NCBI RefSeq assembly: GCF_008642315.1
Contig: NZ_CP029192.1
Location: 5,952,001 to 6,016,000 of the forward strand
Source: Streptomyces venezuelae
Lineage (GTDB): Bacteria > Actinomycetota > Actinomycetes > Streptomycetales > Streptomycetaceae
DNA: 64,000 nt
Direction: 5' to 3'
Part shown: in pieces, positions 17,412 to 25,529 of the stretch
How the letters are laid out: each line of letters starts with the position of its first letter
How positions within the stretch are numbered: position 1 is the first letter of the stretch
Made by a program: the position numbers and the translations under genes
Notes under the pieces: generated by a model
Database searches by the model: none
Told to the model about the DNA's origin: nothing
What the model saw: the letters and a program-made list of their open reading frames with translations, nothing else

Positions 17412-17484
17412 GGGGCTATAGCTCAGTTGGTAGAGCGCCTGCATGGCATGCAGGAGGTCAGGAGTTCAATTCTCCTTAGCTCCA
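17412..17484 (+). tRNA. tRNA-Ala (GGC), copy 2
   Basis: Base-for-base identical to 15477-15549, with anticodon GGC in loop ATGGCAT. It has its own strong terminator. The identity extends a few bases past both ends (AA before, CAG after). Confidence 0.97.
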
Positions 17485-17493
17485 CAGGATATG

Positions 17494-17526
17494 AGCGGGC
17501 CACCCGAATCGGGTGGCCCGCTTTTT
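17494..17526 (+). terminator. Terminator after tRNA-Ala copy 2
   Basis: A perfect 13-bp stem (17494-17506 with 17510-17522) around a 3-nt loop (AAT), ending in CTTTTT. Confidence 0.85.
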
Positions 17527-17566
17527 CGTGCCTTCGGCGTCAGCGTGTCCCGCTGTGCGCCGTGAC

Positions 17567-19159
17567 CTACTGCCGTCCGCTGCCGAGTGCGCGGCGGCTC
17601 CGGCGCGGCGGGAGCGCGGCGGGCAGCGTCGTGCGGGACGGGGATGCCTCCTTCGGCGCCTCCTCGATGCGCAGGGCGAGTGCGGGGCAGCGCCGCACGG
17701 CGCGGGTGGCACGCGCTTCGGAGTAGCGCGGTACGGACGCTTCCGCCACCGACGGGAAGCCGTCGGGGCCCAACTGGATCAGCTCGGGGACGATGTCCGC
17801 GCAGAGTCCGTGCCCCTGGCAGAGCGTCCAGTCGACGGCCAGCGTGCGCCCACTGGGAGCCTCTGCGGGCGGTGTGTCCTCCTGGAGGGGGAGGACACCC
17901 TCGACGGGACGGCCGCACCCCCCGCCCAGGACGTGCGCGGCGAGGTCGTCCGTGAACGCCGAGATCGACGACTCCAGGAAGGCGGCCGAGCCGTCCGGAT
18001 GCTTGCACGCACCGCGCCGCTTCACCGCCCGGGTCACCTCGCGCAGCGCCTCCAGAGCGGTCGGTCCGCCGCCCTGAAGGACGTCGGCGAGGCCACGGGC
18101 CGCCGCGGGCAGCCCGAGATAGCAGGGGCCGCACTGCCCGCTGCTCTCGGCGGCCAGCCAGTGCGCGACCCGCAGCGACTCGCCCAGCGGGCAGGTGCCC
18201 TCGCCGATCGGCAGGATCGCTCCCGCGCCGAGCGCGCCGCCGCACGCGTCCAGGGAGGCGCGGGAGACGACGGCGTCATGTGCCGTCATCCCGTCGAGCC
18301 ACCTGCCGTGATAGCCGCCCGTCAGCACGCCCTGGGGGAGTGCGGGTGCGCCGGCCAGCTGAAGGACGTACTGGAGAGGCACGCCGGTGGGGACCTCGAC
18401 GACCATCGGCCGGGCGACCGCTCCGGAGAGGGTCAGCAGGACGGTGCCGGGTTCGTCGCGCAGGCCGGTGCGGCAGTAGCGGTCGGCGCCCGTCCTGGCG
18501 GCGACGGCGAGCTGCGCGAAGGTCTCCGCGTTGGAGAGCAGGGTGGGGGCGCCGCCCACTCCGGAGTCCGACGTCCGCACTTTGCGCCCGGGCGGCAGCG
18601 GGGGGCCGCCGTCCGCCGAGCGGACGAGGGCGGAGGACTCCCCGGTGACCATGCGCACCGGATTGCGCTGCACGCGCGCGCGGAGGGCCGATCCCCGGCG
18701 GTTGCCGAGGCCGCGCTCGGCCAGCGCGGTGCGCATCGACGCCTCGGTCGAGTCGCGGGTCACGCCGACGACCAGGGTGCGCGCCCCGATGGCCTCGGCG
18801 GCGAGGAGGGCGCCGTCGAGGATCAGGTGCGGTGCGCGGTTGATCAGGACGGTGTCCTTGCGGCAGGCGGGCTCGTCCTCGCTGCCGTTGACGACGACCA
18901 CGGGGCGTATGCCGCGCCGGATCGCCGCGTCGGCGACGGACCGCAGCTTGCGGGCGAAGGGGAAGCCCGCACCGCCGCGGCCCCGCAGTGCGATGTCCTC
19001 GGCGAGGCGGGCGAGCGGTTCGCCGGCCATCGGCTCCAGCGGGCCGTGCACCTTCAGGTGCATGGAGAGGTCGAGGCGTTCGACGAGGTCGAAGCCCGAG
19101 GTGAGCAGGGGCAGGCCGACGACGCGGACTTCGGGGACGTCGGGGAGCGAGGCGTTCAC
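17567..19159 (-). CDS. NuoF-like flavin/FeS oxidoreductase fused to a ferredoxin domain
   Basis: Encodes 530 aa from a GTG that overlaps the upstream membrane gene by 4 bp (GTGA). The NuoF-type FMN/NADH fold shows GRGGAGFPFARKL and VVVNGSEDEPACRKDTVLI. An SLBB-like stretch follows (TGVPLQYVLQLAG), then an FeS region ESSGQCGPCYLGL...RRGACKH. The C-terminal 80 residues are a small ferredoxin, DWTLCQGHGLCADIVPE...RRCPALAL, whose three-cysteine pattern suggests a 3Fe-4S cluster. It probably passes electrons between a soluble donor and the heme membrane protein encoded just upstream. The usual first FeS cysteine of NuoF is serine here. Donor and acceptor are unknown. Confidence 0.8.
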   Translation of the reverse strand: MNASLPDVPEVRVVGLPLLTSGFDLVERLDLSMHLKVHGPLEPMAGEPLARLAEDIALRGRGGAGFPFARKLRSVADAAIRRGIRPVVVVNGSEDEPACRKDTVLINRAPHLILDGALLAAEAIGARTLVVGVTRDSTEASMRTALAERGLGNRRGSALRARVQRNPVRMVTGESSALVRSADGGPPLPPGRKVRTSDSGVGGAPTLLSNAETFAQLAVAARTGADRYCRTGLRDEPGTVLLTLSGAVARPMVVEVPTGVPLQYVLQLAGAPALPQGVLTGGYHGRWLDGMTAHDAVVSRASLDACGGALGAGAILPIGEGTCPLGESLRVAHWLAAESSGQCGPCYLGLPAAARGLADVLQGGGPTALEALREVTRAVKRRGACKHPDGSAAFLESSISAFTDDLAAHVLGGGCGRPVEGVLPLQEDTPPAEAPSGRTLAVDWTLCQGHGLCADIVPELIQLGPDGFPSVAEASVPRYSEARATRAVRRCPALALRIEEAPKEASPSRTTLPAALPPRRSRRALGSGRQ

Positions 19160-20262
19160 GGGTGGCCTCCGGTGGCGGCGTTCCAGGGCTCGCCCGTGCT
19201 GGGGGCCTGAAAGGGCCGGTGCAGCGGTTCGGTGGCGGGGCCGCTGTCGTACGCGGGGTCGAGGGGAGCGTCGTACGAGGGGTCGTAGAGGGGTTGGGGC
19301 GCGGTGTCGTACGTCGGCTGGGGTGCGACGTAGGGCGACTCGGCGGGCGGTGGCGGGGAGGGCGCGGGCCAGCGGCCGGCGGGCTCGGCGCGGGGCGGGG
19401 GGACGGTGGGGTGCGGCGGGGGCGCGGTGACGGTCAGGGCGCGATAGGCCGCGGAGATGCCGACCACGGGGTCCGTGGCCGGGGTCGGGGTGTTCGTGCC
19501 GGGCAGCGGGACGGAGAGGGTGTCCCGCGCGGGAGGCTCCTCCCGGTGCGGGGTGGCGCGCTCCGGTTCGAGCACGGCGAGGATGCGGGCGGCGACCTTC
19601 CGTTTGACCGGGAGGGGTGCCGCGCGAAGGGCGATCGCTCCGGCGACCGCGGCGAGGGACAGGGCGTACAGCGTGACCACCCATGGCTTGGGCTCGCGGC
19701 CCGCGTACAGGCCGTGGATCAGCGCCGAGCACCAGGCGGGGTAGGCGAGCATGTGCATCGCCCGCCAGCGCGACGCGATCCGCGCGGGGGAGGCGAAGGC
19801 GCTGCGGAGGGCGCCGGTGACGGCCGTGGTGACCATCAGGAGGCCCGCGAGCGAGCCGAGCCCGATGAGTCCTGCGCTGCCCGTGACACCGAGCCCGAAG
19901 GGCATCAGGGCGCCGAACAGCGACACGTGGTCGAGCGCGACCTTGACGGTGCCGTGCAGCAGCAGGAAGCCGACGGAGGCGATCGCGGTCGCGCGGTGCA
20001 CGGCCTGGGCGAGGAGGCGTTGGCGCGAGTGCAGGAACAGGCGGTCGGTGGCCACCAGGCCCCAGGCGACGGAGGCGGTCAGCGAGACCAGGGAGAGGAC
20101 GCCCGCGGTGAAGTCGATGGTGGCGCGCAGGGCGTCACCGCCGGCGAGGACGAGCAGGGGTATCAGGAGCAGTGTGCCGACGCCCAGGGCCCGTGGAGCG
20201 GGCGAGCGGGCTGCGGAACGCGGGAGGGAACGGCTCTTGCGGTGCGGGTGCAGAGGGTTCAT
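19156..20262 (-). CDS. Ferric-reductase-like / cytochrome b-type heme membrane protein
   Basis: Encodes 368 aa. About six hydrophobic helices lie in the first 220 residues. Two helices carry paired histidines of the kind that hold hemes: AVHRATAIASVGFLLLHG and RAMHMLAYPAWCSALIHG. The last 140 residues are Pro-rich and probably cytoplasmic and disordered, with repeats such as YDTAPQPLYDPSYDAPLDPAYD. It is the first gene of a two-gene operon with the flavin/FeS protein, which suggests a transmembrane electron-transfer pair. The terminal electron acceptor is not known. Confidence 0.8.
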   Translation of the reverse strand: MNPLHPHRKSRSLPRSAARSPAPRALGVGTLLLIPLLVLAGGDALRATIDFTAGVLSLVSLTASVAWGLVATDRLFLHSRQRLLAQAVHRATAIASVGFLLLHGTVKVALDHVSLFGALMPFGLGVTGSAGLIGLGSLAGLLMVTTAVTGALRSAFASPARIASRWRAMHMLAYPAWCSALIHGLYAGREPKPWVVTLYALSLAAVAGAIALRAAPLPVKRKVAARILAVLEPERATPHREEPPARDTLSVPLPGTNTPTPATDPVVGISAAYRALTVTAPPPHPTVPPPRAEPAGRWPAPSPPPPAESPYVAPQPTYDTAPQPLYDPSYDAPLDPAYDSGPATEPLHRPFQAPSTGEPWNAATGGHP

Positions 20263-20499
20263 GGCGGCTCCGAGATGGTTCGGTCCCGCCGCATGCTAAG
20301 TCGCTCCATACCGGTGGGTACGGGGTTTGAGTTATTGCGTTGTTATCAAAGTGCGACACGATCTTGGTGTTGCCCCGAAAGCGGGCGGTACGCGGAGTAA
20401 CCCTTGGCCAATGCCTGGGCTTGTGGCGGTACGGCACCGCGGCGCGGCGCCCGGACGGTGCGGCGCGGAAGCTCGTCGCGAGCCGAAGGGGCGCTGCGG

Positions 20500-20505
20500 T
20501 ACCCT
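20500..20505 (+). promoter_or_regulatory. -10 box for the leuS leader transcript
   Basis: TACCCT ends 6 nt before the leader-peptide ATG, so transcription would start at or next to that ATG. The -35 region is weak (no TTGACA-like hexamer at 17-18 nt). Confidence 0.4.
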
Positions 20506-20511
20506 GACGCC

Positions 20512-20550
20512 ATGCGTGCCGTACGCCTTCTGCTTAGCGGGCCGCGCTGA
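20512..20550 (+). CDS. leuS leader peptide (MRAVRLLLSGPR)
   Basis: A 12-codon ORF with three consecutive leucine codons (CTT CTG CTT) followed by TGA. It lies ahead of alternative hairpins and a T-tailed terminator in front of leuS. This is the classical layout of transcription attenuation by leucyl-tRNA supply; leuS attenuators of this kind have been predicted computationally in some Streptomyces. It appears to be leaderless. Confidence 0.75.
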   Translation: MRAVRLLLSGPR

Positions 20551-20556
20551 TCAGTC

Positions 20557-20622
20557 CCGACCGCCGGTGAATCGCGGTCGGCATCGGCGCGGCGTCCCCT
20601 CCTGTGCGAGGGGCATTTTTGT
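20557..20622 (+). promoter_or_regulatory. leuS attenuator: pause/antiterminator hairpin and terminator
   Basis: CCGACCGC (20557-20564) pairs with GCGGTCGG (20574-20581). CCCCTC (20596-20601) pairs with GAGGGG (20608-20613) and is followed by CATTTTTGTTT. CCGCGC in the leader ORF (20542-20547) can alternatively pair with GCGCGG (20587-20592). Together these allow switching between termination and read-through depending on where the ribosome stalls on the Leu codons. Confidence 0.7.
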
Positions 20623-20677
20623 TTGACCAGCACGGTCAATTCCGCAGGCAGAGACGATCGATGGAGCTTTGAGGATC

Positions 20678-23578
20678 ATGAGCGAGACGAATTCTGCTGC
20701 CGCCTCCGAGGTGGCCGCGCCGCACCGCTACACGGCCGCTCTGGCCGCGGACATCGAGGCACGCTGGCAGGACTTCTGGGACGCCGACGGCACCTACGAG
20801 GCGCCGAACCCGAGCGGCGACCTGGCCGCGCGGGACGAGGCGGAGGCCGCGCTGGCCGAACGGCCCAAGAAGTTCATCATGGACATGTTCCCGTACCCCT
20901 CCGGAGCGGGCCTGCACGTCGGCCACCCCCTGGGGTACATCGCCACGGACGTCTTCGCGCGCTACCAGCGCATGACCGGCCACAACGTCCTGCACACCCT
21001 GGGCTTCGACGCCTTCGGCCTGCCCGCCGAGCAGTACGCGGTGCAGACGGGCACCCATCCGCGGGTCTCCACCGAGGCCAACATCAAGAACATGAAGGCC
21101 CAGCTGCGCGCGCTGGGCCTGGGCCACGACAAGCGGCGCTCGATCTCGACGATCGACCCCGAGTACTACAAGTGGACCCAGTGGATCTTCGTCCAGATCT
21201 TCAACTCCTGGTACGACGCCGACGCCGCGAAGGCCCGCCCGATCGCCGACCTGGTCGCCCAGTTCGAGAGCGGTGAGCGTGCCGTACCGGACTCCACGCG
21301 CGTGTGGAGCGAGCTGGACGCCGCCGAGCGCGCCGAGGTGCTGAGCCAGTACCGCCTGGCCTACGCCTCCGACGCGCCCGTCAACTGGTGCCCCGGCCTG
21401 GGCACCGTCCTGGCCAACGAGGAGGTCACCGCCGACGGCCGCTCCGAGCGCGGCAACTTCCCCGTCTTCAAGGCCAAGCTGCGCCAGTGGAACATGCGCA
21501 TCACCGCGTACGCCGACCGTCTGCTGGACGACCTGGACGCACTGGACTGGCCCGAGGCCATCAAGCTGCAGCAGCGCAACTGGATCGGCCGCTCCGAAGG
21601 CGCCCGCGTGAGCTTCCCCGTGGGCATCGAGGGCGACGCGATCACCGTCTTCACCACCCGCCAGGACACCCTGTTCGGCTCGACCTACATGGTCCTGGCG
21701 CCCGAGCACGACCTGGTCGACAAGGTCCTCCCGGAGGCCTGGCCCGAGGGCACCCACGAGACGTGGACGGGCGGGCACGCCACCCCGGCCGAGGCCGTCG
21801 CCAAGTACCGCGCGTTCGCCGCCGCCAAGTCCGACGTCGAGCGCCAGGCCGACGCCAAGGAGAAGACCGGCGTCTTCACCGGCGTCTACGCCACCAACCC
21901 GGTCAGCGGCGAGCAGGTCCCGGTCTTCATCGCCGACTACGTACTGATGGGCTACGGCACCGGCGCGATCATGGCCGTGCCGGCGCACGACAGCCGTGAC
22001 TTCGCCTTCGCGCGCGCCTTCAACCTGCCGATGCGCTGCGTGGTGGAGCCGTCGGACGACCGCGGGACCGACACCAGGAAGTGGGACGAGGCCTTCTCCT
22101 CGTACGAGGCGAAGCTGATCAACTCCTCGAACGAGGAGATCTCCCTCGACGGCATGGACGTCACGGGCGCCAAGGCCCGCATCACCGGCTGGCTGGCCAC
22201 CCGCGGCATCGGCGAGGGCACCGTCAACTTCCGGCTGCGCGACTGGCTGTTCAGCCGCCAGCGCTACTGGGGCGAGCCCTTCCCGATCGTCTACGACGAG
22301 GACGGCGTCGCCCACGCGCTGCCCGAGTCGATGCTGCCCCTGGAGCTGCCGGAGGTCGACGACTACTCCCCGCGCACCTTCGACCCGGACGACGCGAACA
22401 CCTCTCCGGAGACGCCGCTCTCCCGCAACGAGGACTGGGTCAACGTCACCCTGGACCTGGGCGACGGCCCCCGTGCCTACCGCCGCGAGACCAACACCAT
22501 GCCCAACTGGGCGGGTTCATGCTGGTACGAGCTGCGCTACCTGGACCCGAGCAACGACCAGAAGCTGGTCGACCCGGCCGTCGAGCAGTACTGGATGGGC
22601 CCGCGCGAGGGTCAGCCGACGGGCGGCGTCGACCTGTACGTGGGCGGCGCCGAGCACGCGGTGCTGCACCTGCTGTACGCGCGCTTCTGGTCGAAGGTCC
22701 TGTTCGACCTGGGCCACATCTCGTCGGCCGAGCCGTTCCACAAGCTGTACAACCAGGGCATGATCCAGGCCTACGTCTACCGGGACAGCCGCGGCTTCCC
22801 GGTGCCGGCCGCCGAGGTCGAGGAGCGCGACGGCGCGTTCTTCTTCGAGGGCGAGCCGGTCAAGCGCGAGCTGGGCAAGATGGGCAAGTCCCTGAAGAAC
22901 GCCGTCACGCCGGACGAGATCTGCGACGAGTACGGCGCGGACACCCTGCGCCTGTACGAGATGGCGATGGGCCCCCTGGACGTGTCGCGTCCCTGGGACA
23001 CGCGCGCGGTCGTCGGCCAGTACCGCCTGCTGCAGCGGCTGTGGCGCCTGATCGTCGACGAGTCGACCGGTGAGGTCACCGTCGCCGACGTCGCCGAGGC
23101 GGACATCGACGAGTCCACCCTGCGCGCCCTGCACAAGGCCATCGACGGTGTGCGCCAGGACCTGGACGGCATGCGGTTCAACACCGCGATCGCCAAGATC
23201 ACCGAGCTGAACAACCACCTGACGAAGGTGGGCGGCGCGGTGCCGAGGTCCGTCGCGGAGCGCCTGGTGCTGCTGATCGCGCCGCTGGCCCCGCACATCG
23301 CCGAGGAGCTGTGGCGCAAGCTGGGCCGCACCGACTCCGTCGTCCACCGGGACTTCCCGGTCGCCGACCCGGCGTACGTCGTGGACGAGTCCGTGACATG
23401 CGTCGTGCAGATCAAGGGCAAGGTCAAGGCGCGCCTGGAGGTCTCCCCGTCCATCTCCGACGCCGAGCTGGAGACGGTGGCGCTGGCCGACGAGAAGGTC
23501 GTGGCGGCGCTGGACGGCGCGGGGATCCGCAAGGTGATCGTGCGGGCGCCGAAGCTGGTGAACATCGTCCCCGCGTAG
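20678..23578 (+). CDS. leuS: Leucyl-tRNA synthetase
   Basis: Encodes 966 aa, a class I synthetase charging tRNA-Leu. [16 protein letters not shown] contains the HIGH signature, and [17 protein letters not shown] contains a KMSKS variant (KMGKS). The CP1 editing domain lies roughly at residues 280-470, with [13 protein letters not shown]. The anticodon-binding and C-terminal domains are intact. The ATG at 20678 follows GAGG/GGAG. Expression is probably controlled by the leucine attenuator directly upstream. Confidence 0.98.
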   Translation: MSETNSAAASEVAAPHRYTAALAADIEARWQDFWDADGTYEAPNPSGDLAARDEAEAALAERPKKFIMDMFPYPSGAGLHVGHPLGYIATDVFARYQRMTGHNVLHTLGFDAFGLPAEQYAVQTGTHPRVSTEANIKNMKAQLRALGLGHDKRRSISTIDPEYYKWTQWIFVQIFNSWYDADAAKARPIADLVAQFESGERAVPDSTRVWSELDAAERAEVLSQYRLAYASDAPVNWCPGLGTVLANEEVTADGRSERGNFPVFKAKLRQWNMRITAYADRLLDDLDALDWPEAIKLQQRNWIGRSEGARVSFPVGIEGDAITVFTTRQDTLFGSTYMVLAPEHDLVDKVLPEAWPEGTHETWTGGHATPAEAVAKYRAFAAAKSDVERQADAKEKTGVFTGVYATNPVSGEQVPVFIADYVLMGYGTGAIMAVPAHDSRDFAFARAFNLPMRCVVEPSDDRGTDTRKWDEAFSSYEAKLINSSNEEISLDGMDVTGAKARITGWLATRGIGEGTVNFRLRDWLFSRQRYWGEPFPIVYDEDGVAHALPESMLPLELPEVDDYSPRTFDPDDANTSPETPLSRNEDWVNVTLDLGDGPRAYRRETNTMPNWAGSCWYELRYLDPSNDQKLVDPAVEQYWMGPREGQPTGGVDLYVGGAEHAVLHLLYARFWSKVLFDLGHISSAEPFHKLYNQGMIQAYVYRDSRGFPVPAAEVEERDGAFFFEGEPVKRELGKMGKSLKNAVTPDEICDEYGADTLRLYEMAMGPLDVSRPWDTRAVVGQYRLLQRLWRLIVDESTGEVTVADVAEADIDESTLRALHKAIDGVRQDLDGMRFNTAIAKITELNNHLTKVGGAVPRSVAERLVLLIAPLAPHIAEELWRKLGRTDSVVHRDFPVADPAYVVDESVTCVVQIKGKVKARLEVSPSISDAELETVALADEKVVAALDGAGIRKVIVRAPKLVNIVPA

Positions 23579-23601
23579 CGGTCTAGGGGTCTTCCCTTAC
23601 G

Positions 23602-23640
23602 GGCAGGTTGGGGGTTCCGCTGGAACCTCCGACCTGCCTT
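23602..23640 (+). terminator. Terminator after leuS
   Basis: GGCAGGT...GGTTCC pairs with GGAACC...ACCTGCC with small internal mismatches and is followed by TT. A GC-rich intrinsic-type hairpin. Just beyond it, at about 23669-23716, lie four imperfect CGAGCGGCC repeats. Confidence 0.6.
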
Positions 23641-23740
23641 CTCCGTTTACGGTGGAAGAGGCCGATGGAGCGGGTCGAGCGGCCGCGGCGGCCCGAGCGG
23701 CCCGAGCGGCCCGTGTGAACCGGATGCGGAGAGGAGCGTC

Positions 23741-24484
23741 ATGGAAGCCCTGGGCGCAATCGTGGCGCTGCTTGTCGTGCTGTTCTTGGTGCTGGGTGTG
23801 TACATGACCGTGAAGGCGGTCCGTGCGGCCAAGCGCGGGGTAGACCGCACCCTTTCGGAGGCCCGCCGGACGGTCGAGGACACCACGCTGCGCGCGAAGA
23901 GCTTCGGGCAGGTCGGCGCGCCCGCCGAACTGGCCAAGCTGCGTCTTTCGCTGCGCACCTCCATGCGGGCCACGCAGGACGTCCTCCAGGCGGGCGCCTC
24001 CGACGACGCCTCGCTGAAGGAGACCCTGCAGCTGTTCGACCGGCTCAGTGTGCACGGACACGAGCTGGACGACGAGCTCCGTCGTCTCGAGCGCGACCCG
24101 GACAAGGCGGCTCTGGCCGAGCGGCTCCCCGCGCTGCGTGAGCGCACGGAACAGATCACGAAGGCCGCCGACTCCCTGCGGTGGTCGGCCCGCGACCGGG
24201 CCCGCCGGTTCGCCGACGACGACCTGGACTCGCTGAGCACGCAGATCGACATGGAGGCGGGTGCCCTGCGGCACTGGACGACGGAACCGGCGCCCGACCG
24301 GACCCCGGCCGCGTGGCCAGAGCCCGCACCGCAAGAGGGCAGGACCGCGGAACAGACCTGGTCCGAGCCGTCCGCTCAGGCCCGCCGGACGGCTCAGGAG
24401 CCGACGCAGCCCGCGATCACTCCGCCCAGCGCGCGGGTGACGTATCCGTGGGAGAAGAAGGCCAAGCCCGAGAGCACGACCTGA
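23741..24484 (+). CDS. Membrane-anchored coiled-coil protein of unknown function
   Basis: Encodes 247 aa. An N-terminal membrane helix (ALGAIVALLVVLFLVLGVYMTV) is followed by about 130 highly charged helical residues with heptad character (LRLSLRTSMRATQDVLQAG; LFDRLSVHGHELDDELRRLE; LPALRERTEQITKAADSLR) and a proline-rich tail. No enzymatic motif is visible. The layout suggests a structural or adaptor protein lying along the inner membrane. It has its own unit after the leuS terminator. Confidence 0.75.
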   Translation: MEALGAIVALLVVLFLVLGVYMTVKAVRAAKRGVDRTLSEARRTVEDTTLRAKSFGQVGAPAELAKLRLSLRTSMRATQDVLQAGASDDASLKETLQLFDRLSVHGHELDDELRRLERDPDKAALAERLPALRERTEQITKAADSLRWSARDRARRFADDDLDSLSTQIDMEAGALRHWTTEPAPDRTPAAWPEPAPQEGRTAEQTWSEPSAQARRTAQEPTQPAITPPSARVTYPWEKKAKPESTT

Positions 24485-24560
24485 TCCGCCCGGCGCCGGG
24501 CACCGGGGCGGGGAGGGCCCGGACTGCCACCCGACGGCGCAGACAGGTAACCTCCAGCTC

Positions 24561-25406
24561 ATGTCCCGCCATGTCGCGATCGTCACGGATTCAACGGCCT
24601 ACCTGCCGCAGGAGACGATGGAGCGGCACAACATCACCGCGGTGCCCCTGACCGTGGTCCTGGGAGACCAGGCCCTGGAGGAGGGCACCGAGATCTCGGC
24701 TCGCTCCCTCGCCCTGGCCCTGCAGAAACGCAAATCGGTGACCACGTCCCGGCCCAGCCCTCAAGTCTTCGCGGACACCTACCGAGAGATCGCCGAGGCG
24801 GGCGCGACCGACATCGTCTCGCTGCACCTGTCCGCAGAGTTCTCCGGTACGTACGACGCAGCGGTCGTCGCCGCGAAGGAGTCGCCGGTGCCGGTGCGGG
24901 TGGTGGACACCGGCATGGTGGCGATGGCGCTCGGTTTCTGCGCCCTCGCGGCGGCGCAGGCCGCGGAGGCGGGCGACTCGGCGGAGGAGGCGGTGGCCGC
25001 CGCGGAGAAGCGGGCAGCGGGCACGTCGGCCTTCTTCTACGTCGACACCCTGGACTACCTCCGCAGGGGCGGCCGCATCGGCGCGGCCCAGGCGCTCTTC
25101 GGCTCCGCGCTCGCCGTCAAACCGCTGCTGAAGCTGGACGGCGGCCGCATCGACATGCTGGAGAAGGTACGGACGGCGTCGAAGGCGATCGCCCGACTCG
25201 AGGAGATCGTGGTCGAGCGTGCCGGTTCCGGCCGGGTCGACGTCGCGGTGCATCACCTGGCGGCCCCGGAACGGGCGGCGACGCTCGCCGAGCGGCTCAG
25301 GGAACGGGTGCCGGACCTCGGTGAACTGCACGTGAGCGAGGTCGGAGCGGTGATCGGGGCGCACACGGGGCCGGGGTTGCTGGGGGCTGTGGTCTCGCCT
25401 CGATGA
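24561..25406 (+). CDS. DegV family (fatty-acid-binding, FakB-like) protein
   Basis: Encodes 281 aa. Typical DegV signatures are VAIVTDSTAYLP at the N terminus, VTTSRPSPQVFADTY, LHLSAEFSGTYDAA, VVDTGMVAMALGF, FFYVDTLDYLRRGGRIG and KPLLKLDGGRI. DegV/FakB proteins bind a fatty acid and present it to a FakA kinase; no fakA is seen nearby. TAACCT (24548-24553) ends 7 nt before the ATG, suggesting a leaderless message. Confidence 0.92.
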   Translation: MSRHVAIVTDSTAYLPQETMERHNITAVPLTVVLGDQALEEGTEISARSLALALQKRKSVTTSRPSPQVFADTYREIAEAGATDIVSLHLSAEFSGTYDAAVVAAKESPVPVRVVDTGMVAMALGFCALAAAQAAEAGDSAEEAVAAAEKRAAGTSAFFYVDTLDYLRRGGRIGAAQALFGSALAVKPLLKLDGGRIDMLEKVRTASKAIARLEEIVVERAGSGRVDVAVHHLAAPERAATLAERLRERVPDLGELHVSEVGAVIGAHTGPGLLGAVVSPR

Positions 25407-25451
25407 GGTGGGGCGCGGTCGGCTGTTGAGCCCCTCGTGTGGGTGACGGAG

Positions 25452-25478
25452 TTATCCACAACTGCTGGGTAATCCACG
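25452..25478 (+). promoter_or_regulatory. DnaA-box-like sites
   Basis: TTATCCACA (25452-25460) is an exact match to the classical DnaA box, and TAATCCACG (25470-25478) matches with two changes. They lie in the AT-richer 120-bp gap before comEA. They could be DnaA regulatory or titration sites; nothing else suggests an origin here. Confidence 0.35.
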
Positions 25479-25529
25479 GGAATTGAGCAAGATCAACACG
25501 TTGTGGTGGCGGTGCGTAGCGTCGTCGGC

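Noticed and set aside
15477..17484. Integrated element with tRNA attachment sites
   Set aside because: Both tRNA copies are complete and have separate terminators, there is no integrase, and the enclosed genes have normal codon usage.
19160..19732. N-terminal extension of the NuoF-like protein up to 721 aa
   Set aside because: It would lie inside the overlapping membrane-protein gene in another frame; the GTGA overlap at 19156-19159 gives the natural start.
25440..25500. Replication origin
   Set aside because: Only one exact DnaA box and one weak one, no cluster, and no dnaA/dnaN nearby.
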